Assembly (NCBI RefSeq): GCF_004682015.1
Contig: NZ_SMLM01000001.1
Location: 2,294,001-2,358,000, forward strand
Reading direction: 5' to 3'
DNA length: 64,000 nucleotides
From: Ramlibacter henchirensis
GTDB lineage: Bacteria > Pseudomonadota > Gammaproteobacteria > Burkholderiales > Burkholderiaceae_C
Below are positions 18,068-27,152 of this stretch, piece after piece; position 1 is the first letter of the stretch, and each line of letters begins with the position of its first letter. The position numbers and the translations under genes were made by a program. Under the pieces are notes generated by a model that did no database searches, was not told the origin of the DNA, and was given only the letters and a program-made list of their open reading frames with translations.

Positions 18068-19369
18068 TCAGCCCAGCTTCGAAGGCAGCCAGAGCGACAG
18101 CGCGGGAAAGGCGCAGAGGATCACCAGCCGCAGCACGTCCACCGTGATGAACGGCATCGTGCCGCGGTAGATGCGCCCGAGCGTCACGTCCCTCGCGATC
18201 GAGTTGATCACGAACACGTTGATGCCCACCGGCGGACAGATCATTCCGAACGTCACCGCCATCACCACGATGACGCCGAACCACACCGGGTCGAAGCCGA
18301 GCTGCATCATGGCCGGGAAGACCACCGGCACGGTGAGCAGGATCATGGCCAGTTCGTCCATGATCGCGCCGAGGATGAAGTAGCCCACCATGACCAGGGC
18401 GAGCACGCCGTACGCGCCGATTGGCAGGCCGACGAGGAAGGCCACGGCCTTCTGCGTGAACTGGGTGATGGTGAGGAAGTAGCCGAACAGGAACGCGCCG
18501 ATCACGATCATCATGATCGCGGACGAGACGCGCAGCGTGTCGATCAGCGCCGCCTTGATCTCCGGCCCGCGCAGCCGGCGCCGCACGATGCCGATCAGCA
18601 GCGTGCCGGCCGCGCCGACGCCGGCGCCTTCCTCCACCGTGAACAGGCCGCCGTAGATGCCGCCCAGCACGAAGACGAACAGCACCACAACCGCCCACAG
18701 CCCACGCAGCGAGCTCCAGCGCTCGGACCAGGTATGCGCCTCGCCGCGCGGCATTGCGTCGGGCCGGACCCGGCTGATGATCTGCACGACGATGAAGTAG
18801 AACGCGATCGCCAGCAGGCCGGGGATCACGCCCGCGGCGAACAGCTTCTTGATGTCGGTCTCCGTCATGATCCCGTACAGCACCAGGATCACCGACGGCG
18901 GGATCATGATGCCCAGCGTGCCGCCCGCGGCGATCAGCCCGGCGGCCAGGCCCGGGTGGTAGCCGGCGCGGCGCATCTCGGGCAGCGCCACCTGCGCCAT
19001 CGTCGCCGCCGTCGCGACGGACGATCCGTTGATGGCCGCGAATCCTCCGCACGCGGCGACCGACGCCATCGCGAGACCGCCGCGCAGGTGTCCCAGCCAC
19101 GCGCGGCCCGCGGCGAACAACTCCCGGCTCATGCCGCCGCGCGAAGCGAATGCGCCCATCAGAATGAACATCGGGATGACGCTCAGGTTGTAGTCGGTGA
19201 CCACCGAGAGCGGCACGTTTGCCAGCAGGTTGAAGCCGGCCTTCCAGCCGGAGAGCGCGGCGAATCCGCAGACGCCGGCGACGCCCATCGCGATGCCGAT
19301 CGGCACCCGCACCGCCATCAGCGCGAACATGCCGACGAAGCCCAGCAGGGCCACCAGGTCACGGTCCAT
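18068..19369 (-). CDS. dctM: TRAP transporter large permease (DctM)
   Basis: A 433-aa polytopic protein of the DctM family, the proton/sodium-coupled channel part of a tripartite ATP-independent periplasmic transporter. It shows about 12 spans and family hallmarks such as RVPIGIAMGVAGVCGF near the N-terminus, ASRGGMSRELF, GGFAAINGSSVATAATM and the C-terminal FGMICPPVGINVFVINSI. It is the third gene of a dctP-dctQ-dctM operon, starting 18 bp after the dctQ stop. The acyl-CoA synthetase gene upstream suggests that the imported acid is activated to a CoA ester. Confidence 0.93.
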   Translation of the reverse strand: MDRDLVALLGFVGMFALMAVRVPIGIAMGVAGVCGFAALSGWKAGFNLLANVPLSVVTDYNLSVIPMFILMGAFASRGGMSRELFAAGRAWLGHLRGGLAMASVAACGGFAAINGSSVATAATMAQVALPEMRRAGYHPGLAAGLIAAGGTLGIMIPPSVILVLYGIMTETDIKKLFAAGVIPGLLAIAFYFIVVQIISRVRPDAMPRGEAHTWSERWSSLRGLWAVVVLFVFVLGGIYGGLFTVEEGAGVGAAGTLLIGIVRRRLRGPEIKAALIDTLRVSSAIMMIVIGAFLFGYFLTITQFTQKAVAFLVGLPIGAYGVLALVMVGYFILGAIMDELAMILLTVPVVFPAMMQLGFDPVWFGVIVVMAVTFGMICPPVGINVFVINSIARDVTLGRIYRGTMPFITVDVLRLVILCAFPALSLWLPSKLG

Positions 19370-19387
19370 GGTTTCCTTGTTGTTCTT

Positions 19388-19876
19388 TCAGTCGACCGCC
19401 AGCGGCTCGTGCTGCAGCTTCTCGTCCTCGCGGCGCCACAAGAAGACGATGCGCACCACCGCCAGCAGCGCGGCCACCGTGGTGCCCACGGACGCGATGG
19501 AATAGAACACCCACAGCGGCATGCGCAGGTCCATCGTGCCCTGCGTTCCGGTGCCGGCCACCTTCACCCACACCATCCAGGCCAGCGGCACCAGGAAGGC
19601 CAGCGTGAGCAGGGTGGCCGCGATGTCCAGCCGGCGGCGGCCGCCCGGCGGCAGGTGTTCCCACAGTGCGTCGACGCAGATGTGGCTGCCGTAGTAGGTG
19701 GCCAGCGCCACGCCCCAGAACAGCGCGATGCCCTGCAGCATGCGCGCGCCGTCGAACCAGTCGGGGATCTGGATGCTGAACACGTCGCGCAGCAGCACGT
19801 TGCCGGCGGTGAGCAGCGCGATGGCCAGGAGGAAGAAAGCGGCCACCAGCTCGATGGCCGAGAGCAGCCGCTTCAT
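19388..19876 (-). CDS. dctQ: TRAP transporter small permease (DctQ)
   Basis: A 162-aa four-span membrane protein. It carries SAIELVAAFFLLAIALLTAGN (TM1), the family's PDWFDGARMLQGIALFWG (amphipathic link and TM2), a cytoplasmic GGRRRLDIAATLL and a C-terminal span before WRREDEKLQ. It partners DctM. The ATG at 19876 is two bases after the dctP stop, so the two are translationally linked. A longer frame upstream only re-reads dctP in another frame. Confidence 0.9.
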   Translation of the reverse strand: MKRLLSAIELVAAFFLLAIALLTAGNVLLRDVFSIQIPDWFDGARMLQGIALFWGVALATYYGSHICVDALWEHLPPGGRRRLDIAATLLTLAFLVPLAWMVWVKVAGTGTQGTMDLRMPLWVFYSIASVGTTVAALLAVVRIVFLWRREDEKLQHEPLAVD

Positions 19877-19878
19877 TC

Positions 19879-20898
19879 TCAGTCGGCCTTGCGGTTGGCC
19901 AGCTCCTTGCGCAGCTCCTCCAGCGCCTGCTTTCCGTTCACGCCCACCTTGTCGGCCGACTGCACCCACTGGGTGTACAGCGGCTCGGCCGCCTTCTTCC
20001 ACTGATCCAGCTGCGCCGGCGTGAGCTTGACGATGGTGTGGCCGGCCGCCTTCTCCAGCTTGGCCTGGCCGCCATCCTCGAAGTCGCCCCATGCCGCGCC
20101 GACCTTGGCGGCCCACTCGTTGTTGCAGTGGTCGTCGATCACCTTCTTCTGGCCGGCCGAGAGCTTGTCGTACCAGCCGCGGTTGAGCACCCACACGAAG
20201 TCCGACGCATACAGGCGCATGTCGCTGTGGAACTTCACGGCCTTGTCGATGCCGAAGCTGACGATCGAATCCCAGGGGAAGGAGATGGCATCGGCCACGC
20301 CCTTCTCCAGCGCGTCGCGCGCCTCGGGCGCCGACACCTGCACGTTGGTGGCGCCCAGCAGCGTCATGAAGGCGGCGTTGGTGCCGTTGGACGAGCGGAT
20401 CTTCATGCCCTTGACCTGCGAGGGCTCGGTGATCGGCTTGCGGGAGTGGAAGGTGCCGATGTGCAGGTGCGCGAAGCAGAACTTCACGTCCTTCATCTCG
20501 TTGGCCGCGTACTTGCGGTACCAGGCATCCAGCGCGGCCGAGCCCGGGCCCGGCTTGCCCACTAGGAAGGGCAGCTCGCCGGCCGCGAAGACCGGGAAGC
20601 GGCCGGCCTGGTAGCCGGGGTTCACCCATGTCATGTCGGCGATGCCGTCGCGCGCCATGTCGTAGTGGTCGGCCGCCTTGCCCAGCTGCTGGGCCGGGAA
20701 CAGCGCGACCTTGATGCTGCCCTTGGAAGCCGCTTCGACCGACTTGGCCCAGGGCTCGAAGCCGGTCTTCGACAACGAGTGGGTGGGCGGCAGCCAGTGC
20801 GCGAACTTCAGTTCCACCGGCTTGTCCTGCGCCATGGCAACGCCGAGGGCGGACAGCAGGGACAGGGCGATCGCGGTCGTGCGGAACGGCAGATTCAT
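19879..20898 (-). CDS. dctP: TRAP transporter periplasmic solute-binding protein (DctP)
   Basis: A 339-aa periplasmic receptor with a signal peptide (cleavage near AMAQ). It shows KPVELKFAHWLPPTHSL at the start of the mature chain and the DctP pattern VKGMKIRSSNGTNAAFMTLLGA, where the arginine normally pairs with the ligand carboxylate. A late LTPAQLDQWKKAAEPLYTQW helix is typical. The ATG at 20898 is preferred over a TTG one codon upstream because AAGGAG lies 8 bp before it. The ligand is an organic acid, unspecified. The adjacent acyl-CoA synthetase points to a monocarboxylate or aromatic acid rather than a C4-dicarboxylate (inference). Confidence 0.9.
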   Translation of the reverse strand: MNLPFRTTAIALSLLSALGVAMAQDKPVELKFAHWLPPTHSLSKTGFEPWAKSVEAASKGSIKVALFPAQQLGKAADHYDMARDGIADMTWVNPGYQAGRFPVFAAGELPFLVGKPGPGSAALDAWYRKYAANEMKDVKFCFAHLHIGTFHSRKPITEPSQVKGMKIRSSNGTNAAFMTLLGATNVQVSAPEARDALEKGVADAISFPWDSIVSFGIDKAVKFHSDMRLYASDFVWVLNRGWYDKLSAGQKKVIDDHCNNEWAAKVGAAWGDFEDGGQAKLEKAAGHTIVKLTPAQLDQWKKAAEPLYTQWVQSADKVGVNGKQALEELRKELANRKAD

Positions 20899-20944
20899 CA
20901 AGGGTCTCCTTGTTTATTGAACGTAACCATTGATCATGCCCAAG

Positions 20945-20993
20945 GCGCCCTCCCGCGAGGAGCGGTGTTTTCCCGCTGTCGTGCGGGAGGCGC
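20945..20993 (-). terminator. Strong hairpin after the acyl-CoA synthetase gene
   Basis: Arms GCGCCCTCCCGC (20945-20956) and GCGGGAGGCGC (20983-20993) pair over 11 bp around a 26-base loop, starting three bases after the synthetase stop. No U-tract follows, so it may be a processing or attenuation signal before dctP rather than a classical intrinsic terminator. Confidence 0.45.
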
Positions 20994-20995
20994 TC

Positions 20996-22840
20996 TCAGC
21001 CGGTGCTTGCGTCCGCGCCGGCGAAGCGCCAGTCGATCGCGAAGGGCTGCATCAGCTCGGCGATGCGCTCTTTCGCATTGGCGGGGGCGGCCGCGGTGTT
21101 TTCGAAGCGGGCGCTCAGGCCGCTGGCGGCTTCCTCGACCTTGACCTGGACCGGGCCGAGCAGCCCCGCGCGATCGAGCCGCTCCTGCAGCACGCGCTCG
21201 CAGGCCAGCATGCGCAGGCGCGGCTTGAACACCTTGCCGATCGCCGTCATGGGAATCGCCGGGAGCACGTCGATGCGCTTCGGATAGGCCGGCCGCTCCG
21301 GGATGCGCTCGTTCGCGAACGAGGACAGCTCCTGCGGCGTGATCGTCGCGCCGGGCCGCAGCGAAACGAAGGCGACGGGCAGCTCGCCCGCGTATTCGTC
21401 GGGTTCCCCCACGGCCGCGGCCATCAGCACGTCCGGATGCTGGAGCAGCGCTTCCTCGATCACCTGCGGATCGATGTTGTGGCCGCCGCGGATGATCACG
21501 TCCTTCGCGCGGCCGGTGACGAACACGCGGCCCTCGGCATCGAGGTGCCCGATGTCGCCGGTGATCAGCCAGCCATCGACGGTGAAGGTGCCCGCATTGC
21601 GACGCGTGTCGGTGTAGCCCGGACCGACGTTGGGGCCGCGCACGCGCAGGATGCCGCTCTCGCCGGCGGCGCATTCGCGGCCGTCCGACGTCACGGCCTT
21701 CACCTCGGTGAACGGCAGCGGCAAGCCGCAGGAGCCCGGCACGCGCGGCGAGTGGAAGGGCTCGATGCTGATCACGCCCCCGCACTCCGTCATTCCGAGG
21801 ATGTTGCGCACCGGCTTGCCGAACTTGCGCTCGAACGCGGCGGCCAGTTCCGTCGGCAGCGGCGATCCGCCGGTCAGCAGCATGCGCACGCTGCGCAGCG
21901 CGGCGGGGCTGGCCTCCAGTCCCAGCAGCGTCGCGATCACGGTGGGCACGGCTGCCAGCAGCGTCACGCCGTGGCGCTCCACGAAGGTCCAGTACTGCCG
22001 CGCGAAGGCCGGATTGCGAAGGCCGAGCAAGGTCGGGAGGACGACCTCCGCCCCGCTGAGCAGGGCCGACAGGCCGTAGACGAATGCGCCGGCGACGTGG
22101 AACAGCGGGAAGCCGTTGAGGATCACGTCCTGCTCGCGCATCGCGTACATCTGCGCCGCGCCCCAGGCCGCGTGCAGCTGGTTGGCGTGCGTGTGCTGCG
22201 CGAGCTTGGGCGCGCCGGTGGTGCCCCCGGTGTGGAACAGCGCGGCGATGCGATTCGGGTCCGCCGCGCGCTCGGCCGCAATCGCGTGCGCAGGCATCGC
22301 GGCGATCGCCTTCATGAAGTCCTCATGCCCCGGCGCGCCGCCGGCCGCGAGCACGTGGCGCAGGCGAGGGCAGGCACGCTGCAGGTCCGGCACGCGCGAC
22401 CAGATGTCCAGCTCGGGGTTGGGCCCCAGCGCGACGAGGATGTTGCAATCCGCCGCGCGAACCAGCTCCGCGATGTGCCCCGCGTCCAGCAGGTAGTTGA
22501 TCGGGCACACCACGCCCGCGGCCTCGCCGCCCCAGAGCGTGAGGTAGGCCTCGGGGATCGCGGGCAGGAGCATAGCGATGCGCACGGGTTCGTCGCCCGC
22601 GAGTTGCTGGAAGAACCGCGACGAGCGGTGAATGTCCGCGAGCAGCTGCGAGTACGTCCAGGTCCGCGGCGGCGTCGCCGGGTCCGCATCGACGATGTAG
22701 GTCAGGGCGCGGCGATCGGCGTAGCGGTGCGCGGCGTCCGCCAGCGCGTCGGCGACGCTCGCGTGCGCCATGAATTCGCCGTAGGGCCGGGACTGGATGC
22801 GCGCCTTGTCCGCGGCGCCGTGGATGTCGGACCGATGCAT
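20996..22840 (-). CDS. AMP-dependent acyl-CoA synthetase
   Basis: A 614-aa ANL-superfamily adenylating enzyme, which activates a carboxylic acid with ATP and CoA. Motifs in order are the P-loop FHTGGTTGAPKLAQ (about residues 203-216), LPLFHVAGAF, the A5 region GMTECGG, the A7 aspartate in GWLITGDIGHLD and the hinge GRAKDVIIRGG. The catalytic A10 lysine is expected in MTAIGKVFKPRL. It is somewhat longer than usual because of a C-terminal tail of about 50 residues rich in Ala/Glu. It is upstream of, and co-directional with, dctPQM. The substrate is probably the acid brought in by that transporter. Its chain length or ring type cannot be read. Confidence 0.87.
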   Translation of the reverse strand: MHRSDIHGAADKARIQSRPYGEFMAHASVADALADAAHRYADRRALTYIVDADPATPPRTWTYSQLLADIHRSSRFFQQLAGDEPVRIAMLLPAIPEAYLTLWGGEAAGVVCPINYLLDAGHIAELVRAADCNILVALGPNPELDIWSRVPDLQRACPRLRHVLAAGGAPGHEDFMKAIAAMPAHAIAAERAADPNRIAALFHTGGTTGAPKLAQHTHANQLHAAWGAAQMYAMREQDVILNGFPLFHVAGAFVYGLSALLSGAEVVLPTLLGLRNPAFARQYWTFVERHGVTLLAAVPTVIATLLGLEASPAALRSVRMLLTGGSPLPTELAAAFERKFGKPVRNILGMTECGGVISIEPFHSPRVPGSCGLPLPFTEVKAVTSDGRECAAGESGILRVRGPNVGPGYTDTRRNAGTFTVDGWLITGDIGHLDAEGRVFVTGRAKDVIIRGGHNIDPQVIEEALLQHPDVLMAAAVGEPDEYAGELPVAFVSLRPGATITPQELSSFANERIPERPAYPKRIDVLPAIPMTAIGKVFKPRLRMLACERVLQERLDRAGLLGPVQVKVEEAASGLSARFENTAAAPANAKERIAELMQPFAIDWRFAGADASTG

Positions 22841-22850
22841 GGTTCCCAGC

Positions 22851-23490
22851 CTACCAAGTAGCGGGCTTCGTGATGGTCGTGCCCGGGATGTGGCTCGGCA
22901 GTTGGCTGGCTTGCAGCGCCGATGTGCGGATCTGTCGCGTGAAGTCCGAATGCTGCTTCAGCTGCATCGACGTCTTCCGCACCGGGGCGCCGGGAGTGAT
23001 CAGGCCGATGACCTTGTTGTGCTGGGCTTTCACCAACCGCATGGCCTCGCAGAGGTCGGAGTCGTTCGAGACGACCACGGCGCAGTCATAGGCATCCTGC
23101 CACGCGTCGTTCAGCAGGTGCAGGGCGAGGTTTACGTCGGAGCCCTTCTCCTCGTTCTTCCAGACCTGCACCGTGCCGGGTGGCGGGTCGGCGTTCCTCC
23201 ATGCGGATCCTGTGACGCAGAAAATGCCCGAAACCCACGTGCACCAGCGGGCAATGCGCGCCCAGTGCCTTGAGGTAGGCGTCCTGTCGGGTCATCACGC
23301 TGGGGTTGGCCAGCGTTGGCTGGACCTTGGCGGTGAAGTACTTGATGCCCACGACCTTGTTCTGGGCGCTGAGTACCCTGCCGAACAGCGCCTGGAGATC
23401 GACCCACTTGTGGGGTGTGCCCTTCAGCTGGCCATAGTAGAAATTGAATCCGTCCACATAGACCATGGTTCGGAGGTGCTTCTGGGTCAT
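22851..23490 (-). pseudogene. NYN-domain (LabA/PIN-like nuclease) gene split by a frameshift
   Basis: Two overlapping frames together make one NYN-domain protein. The 5' part starts at ATG 23490 (ribosome site GGAGAAAA) and gives MVYVDGFNFYYGQLKGTPHK with the first catalytic aspartate, then QDAYLKALGAHCPLVHVGFG. The 3' part, in the next frame, gives NADPPPGTVQVWKNEEKGSD, where the family has its second acidic residue, then DCAVVVSNDSDLCEAM with the third and fourth. The frames join near 23196-23203 at a run of GGAGG on the coding strand, consistent with one extra base. Family members are small RNA-directed nucleases. Either the gene is recently broken or the base call is wrong. All catalytic acids survive in the two halves. 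Confidence 0.75.
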
Positions 23491-23511
23491 TTTTCTCCGG
23501 CACAGAAAGCA

Positions 23512-23531
23512 ACGGCCCCGTGAGGGGCCGT
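23512..23531 (-). terminator. Rho-independent terminator candidate between the Bug receptor and NYN genes
   Basis: On the minus strand ACGGCCCC-TCAC-GGGGCCGT forms a perfect 8-bp GC-rich stem, followed by TGCTTTCTGTG, a moderately T-rich tail. It lies 125 bp downstream of the Bug receptor stop and 22 bp before the NYN start, and would end the receptor transcript. Confidence 0.55.
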
Positions 23532-23655
23532 GCACCTGGCGGTCGAAACCGATCAGGGGAGTCGTGCGGCTATTTTATGTGCAATCAAGTGGGCATGCAC
23601 AGGGCGGGGCGCTGCAACGTCCACCGTTCTGGGGATCGAAGTCGTCCGCCATCCT

Positions 23656-24633
23656 TCAATCGACCTTCGCCCCCGAGTCCCGCACGATCTTGCCCCACTT
23701 CGCCGACTCGGCACGCATGAAGCTGCCGAAGGTGTCCGGCCCGCCGCCGACGATCTGCATGCCCAAGCCCTGCAGCTTTTCCTGCACGTCGGGCAGCTGC
23801 AGCGCCTTGGCCACTTCGGTGTGCATGCGCTGCACGATCTCGCGCGGCGTTCCCGCCGGAGCGAGCAGGCCGAACCATTGCAGCGCCTCGAAGTTCGGCA
23901 GTCCCGACGTGGCGACCGTCGGCAGACGCGGGGCCACCGGCGAAGGCTTGGCGTCGGTGACCGCCAGCGCATTGAGCTTGCCGCCCTGCACGTGCGGCAG
24001 GAACGCGACCGCCGTGCCGAAGGCCAGCTGCACGCGGCCGGCCACCAGGTCGAGCGTCATCGGCGAGTCGCCCTTGTAGGGCACGTGCTGCATCTCGATG
24101 CCGGCCTGCGAGCGGAAGTACTCGGCCGTCAGGTGCGACACGCTGCCGTTGCCGGTGGAGCCGTACATGAACTGGCCCGGCTTCGCCTTCGCCAGCGCAA
24201 TGAACTCGGCCACGTTCTTCGCGGGCACCGAGGGATGCACGACCATCAGGATCGTCGCCGTGCCCAGCAGCGTGACCGGCGCGAAGTCGCGCACCGGGTC
24301 GTAGGCCAGCTTCGAGTACAGGCTGGGCGCGATGGCGTGCGTGCTGCTCGTGCCCATGAGGAAGGTGTAGCCGTCGGGCGCCGCCTTGGCAACGAGGTCC
24401 GAGCCGGTGGTGCCGCCCGCGCCCGCGCGGTTGTCCACCACCACCGGCTGGCCGAGCGCGGTCGAGAGCTTCTCGCCGATCAGGCGGCCGACGATGTCGG
24501 TGGAACCGCCCGCCGGGAAGGGGATCACCAGCCGCACGGGCTTGCCCGGCCAGGACTGCGCCGATGCGCCGCCGGCAGCGAGCGCCAGGCCGAAGGCGGT
24601 GAGGAGGGCACGGCGGCTGAGGAACGATGGCAT
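23656..24633 (-). CDS. Bug/TctC-family periplasmic solute receptor
   Basis: A 325-aa receptor of the Bordetella uptake gene (Bug) family. The signal peptide MPSFLSRRALLTAFGLALAA is twin-arginine-like and is cleaved near ASAQ. The mature protein follows the family template: KPVRLVIPFPAGGSTDIVGR, NRAGAGGTTGSDLVAKAAPD and HVPYKGDSPMTLDLVAGRVQ. Bug proteins bind small carboxylates and mostly lack dedicated membrane partners. It starts 27 bp after the FAD oxidoreductase stop on the same strand, and the amidohydrolase and another Bug gene lie upstream, so all four may form one operon. The ligand is unknown; an amino acid derivative would fit the neighbours. Confidence 0.9.
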   Translation of the reverse strand: MPSFLSRRALLTAFGLALAAGGASAQSWPGKPVRLVIPFPAGGSTDIVGRLIGEKLSTALGQPVVVDNRAGAGGTTGSDLVAKAAPDGYTFLMGTSSTHAIAPSLYSKLAYDPVRDFAPVTLLGTATILMVVHPSVPAKNVAEFIALAKAKPGQFMYGSTGNGSVSHLTAEYFRSQAGIEMQHVPYKGDSPMTLDLVAGRVQLAFGTAVAFLPHVQGGKLNALAVTDAKPSPVAPRLPTVATSGLPNFEALQWFGLLAPAGTPREIVQRMHTEVAKALQLPDVQEKLQGLGMQIVGGGPDTFGSFMRAESAKWGKIVRDSGAKVD

Positions 24634-24659
24634 GGCAACTCCTGTCGAGGAAAGCGCGC

Positions 24660-25910
24660 TCAGGCGCGGGCAAGCTCCGCGCCCGCAGCGACCGCGGCCG
24701 GCGCGCCGAGCAGCGCGTCGGCGATGCGGCGCGCGGTGTTGAGCGAATCGGTCAGGCCGAGGTGGCCGTGGCCAGTGGCCAGCCACAGCCCACGATGCCC
24801 CGGCGCAGCGCCCACCACGGGTACGGAATCGGGCATGCACGGGCGGTGGCCCATCCACGTCCGCGTGGGCAGGTGCTCCAGCCCGCGGAAGTGCTCGCGT
24901 GCGATGCGGCCCAGCACGGCCGCGCGGCGCTCGTCCGGCGGCGCTTCGAGGCCGCCGATCTCCACCGTGCCGCCCACGCGCAGGCCGTCTTCCATCGGCG
25001 TGACGAACACCTTGCGGTCGGCGAGCACGACGGTGCGCGACACGATGTCGCGGCCGCCTTCGAACTGCACGTGGTAACCGCGCTGGCTCTCCAGCTGCAG
25101 CCGGATGCCCAGCGGCGCGAGCAGCTCGCGCGACCACGCACCCGCGGCGACCACGGCGTGCTCGAAGGCCTGTGCATCCACTTCGCCCGATGCGCGCAGC
25201 CACCAGCGGCCGCCCTCGAAATGAAGCCGCTGGACGTCCGCGCGCACGATGCGCCCGCCCGCCGCCACGAAAGCACGCGCCATCGCCTGCACGTAGCGGA
25301 AGGGGTTGAGGATGGTGGCGTGGTCGGCCAGGTACATGCCGACCTGGTAGCGCGCCGACACGCCCTGCTCCAGGGCTTCGATGCCCGCGCGGTCCAGCCG
25401 CTCGACCTTGAAGCCGTATTGCTCGCGCATGCGCCAGCCGGTCGCATCCTTGGCCAGCGCGTTTGCGTCGGGGTACAGGTGCAGGTGCCCGCGACGCAGG
25501 AAGAGCTCGGGCACGCCGAGCTCTCGCGTCATCGCTTCGTGCGCATCGAGCGCGCCCGCATGGAGCGCGGCCAGCTTGGCGGCCGAGGCCTCCACCGCTG
25601 CGGGCCGCGCCGAAGCGACGAAGCGCAGCAGCCAGGGCAATGCGCGCGGCAGGTAGCGCAGCGGCAGGTACAGCGGGCTCTCGTCGTCCAGCAGCATGCC
25701 GGGCACGGAAGCCAGCACGCCCGGCATCGCCAGCGGCGCCACGGACGCCGGGCTCACCGCGCCGGAGTTGCCGAAGCTGCAGCCCATGCCGGGCTCGTCG
25801 CGGTCGACCAGGGTGACGTCCGCGCCGCCTTTGCGCAGCGCGAGCGCGATGCTGACGCCGACGATGCCGGCGCCGACCACCACGACGCGCGGAGTGCCGT
25901 TCGATGTCAT
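24660..25910 (-). CDS. FAD-dependent D-amino-acid dehydrogenase-like oxidoreductase
   Basis: A 416-aa DAO-fold flavoprotein. The dinucleotide-binding motif VVVGAGIVGVSIALALRKGG (residues 9-28) is followed by the DadA-type GMGCSFGNSGAVSP (about 41-54). The C-terminal half holds the substrate domain and a second FAD contact in GHRGLWLATGHGHLG. DadA proteins oxidatively deaminate D-amino acids and pass electrons to the respiratory chain; homologues act on other secondary or primary amines. It has no signal peptide. It starts 1 bp before the amidohydrolase stop region and is flanked by two Bug receptors, suggesting catabolism of an imported amino compound. The exact substrate is open. Confidence 0.83.
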   Translation of the reverse strand: MTSNGTPRVVVVGAGIVGVSIALALRKGGADVTLVDRDEPGMGCSFGNSGAVSPASVAPLAMPGVLASVPGMLLDDESPLYLPLRYLPRALPWLLRFVASARPAAVEASAAKLAALHAGALDAHEAMTRELGVPELFLRRGHLHLYPDANALAKDATGWRMREQYGFKVERLDRAGIEALEQGVSARYQVGMYLADHATILNPFRYVQAMARAFVAAGGRIVRADVQRLHFEGGRWWLRASGEVDAQAFEHAVVAAGAWSRELLAPLGIRLQLESQRGYHVQFEGGRDIVSRTVVLADRKVFVTPMEDGLRVGGTVEIGGLEAPPDERRAAVLGRIAREHFRGLEHLPTRTWMGHRPCMPDSVPVVGAAPGHRGLWLATGHGHLGLTDSLNTARRIADALLGAPAAVAAGAELARA

Positions 25911-25911
25911 C

Positions 25912-27135
25912 TCAGCGCGCCTTCGGGCGCTTGTCGGACACCACGCGGCCGTCCTTGAGCACCAGTTGCAGGCGCCGCACGTTGTTGATGTCCTCCAGCG
26001 GATTGCCGCCCACCACGATCAGGTCCGCGATCTTGCCGACCTCCACCGTGCCGAGCTCGTCGCCCATGCCGCAGATGGCCGCTCCGTTGCGCGTGGCCGC
26101 CACGAGTGCCTGCCATGGCGTCGCGCCGTCGCGCACCCACAGGCCCAGCTCCAGCAGCGCCGCATCCTTGAGCGGGCGGATGTCGGAGCCCAGCGCCATC
26201 TTCACGCCGGCCTTCAGCGCCTTGATGAAGCCGGCCTGGTGCACGTCGGACGCCGCATCCGCCCGGCAGCACAGCGAGTGCGCCAGGTTGCGGTTCTTCA
26301 CCCAGCGCTGCTCCCAGTCGTTCGTGGCCTGGGTCGGCGTGAGGTGGCTGATGGAGAGGGTGGGCACGTACCAGGTGCCGTGCTGCAGGAACAGATCGAT
26401 GCACTCGTCGTCCAGGATGTAGCCGTGCTCGATGCTGTGCGCGCCCAGGCGGATCGCGGCCTTCACGGACGGCGGGTTGGTGGCGTGCGCCATCACCTTG
26501 AATTCGCGCAGCTTGCAGATGTCGAAGGCGGCCTTGAGCTCCTCTTCCAGCAGGAAGGAGTGGCGGTGCAGGTCCCAGGCCGGACCCATGATGCCGCCGG
26601 ACAGATTGAGCTTGATGTGGTCGACGCCGTTCTTGATCTGCTCGCGGATGGCCTTCACCCAGCCGTAGGGCCCGTCGACTTCGAGCGCGTGGCCGGAGGT
26701 GAGGAAGTGCCCGCCGGTGGTCGTGAGGAAATGCCCCGACGCGAACAGCCGCGGTCCGACGTGCTGGCCGGAATCGAACGCGCGCTTCCACGCGACGTCC
26801 ATGTAGTGGTGCGCGCCGGCGCAGCGGAAGCCCACGATGCCGGAGTCGAACAACGCGGCCTGCAGCCGGTGGCCGAACAGCGTCACCTGGTCGGGCAGCG
26901 GCATCTCGGCGAGCGACTGGAAATAGTCGGGGTGGACGTGCACGTCCCACAGGCCGGGCATCAGGTACGCGCCCTTGAGGTCGATCACCTCGGCATCGCC
27001 CACCGCGGGCGCGCTGCCGGCCTGGAAGATTTCCTTGATGCGGCCATCTTCCAGCAGCACGGCGCAATCCGGCTGCGGCCGGGGTTCGACGCTGTCGATC
27101 AGCGTCGCATGGGTCAGCAGGGTTCTCATCGCCAT
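25912..27135 (-). CDS. Amidohydrolase (imidazolonepropionase-like)
   Basis: A 407-aa metal-dependent hydrolase. The first metal motif is VHVHPD (about residues 65-70), the usual carboxylated or bridging lysine region is HIKLNLSGG (about 173-181), later histidines are in VMAHATNPP and SIEHGYILDD, and the final aspartate is in ALGSDIRPL. The C-terminal KIADLIVVGGNPLEDI is typical of cytosolic amidohydrolases related to prolidase/imidazolonepropionase. It hydrolyses a C-N bond in an amide or cyclic amide; the substrate is not identifiable. It lies in a minus-strand run between two Bug receptors and just before the FAD oxidoreductase (1-bp gap). Two ATGs (27135, 27129) are possible. Confidence 0.83.
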   Translation of the reverse strand: MAMRTLLTHATLIDSVEPRPQPDCAVLLEDGRIKEIFQAGSAPAVGDAEVIDLKGAYLMPGLWDVHVHPDYFQSLAEMPLPDQVTLFGHRLQAALFDSGIVGFRCAGAHHYMDVAWKRAFDSGQHVGPRLFASGHFLTTTGGHFLTSGHALEVDGPYGWVKAIREQIKNGVDHIKLNLSGGIMGPAWDLHRHSFLLEEELKAAFDICKLREFKVMAHATNPPSVKAAIRLGAHSIEHGYILDDECIDLFLQHGTWYVPTLSISHLTPTQATNDWEQRWVKNRNLAHSLCCRADAASDVHQAGFIKALKAGVKMALGSDIRPLKDAALLELGLWVRDGATPWQALVAATRNGAAICGMGDELGTVEVGKIADLIVVGGNPLEDINNVRRLQLVLKDGRVVSDKRPKAR

Positions 27136-27152
27136 CCGATGCTACGCGCGGC

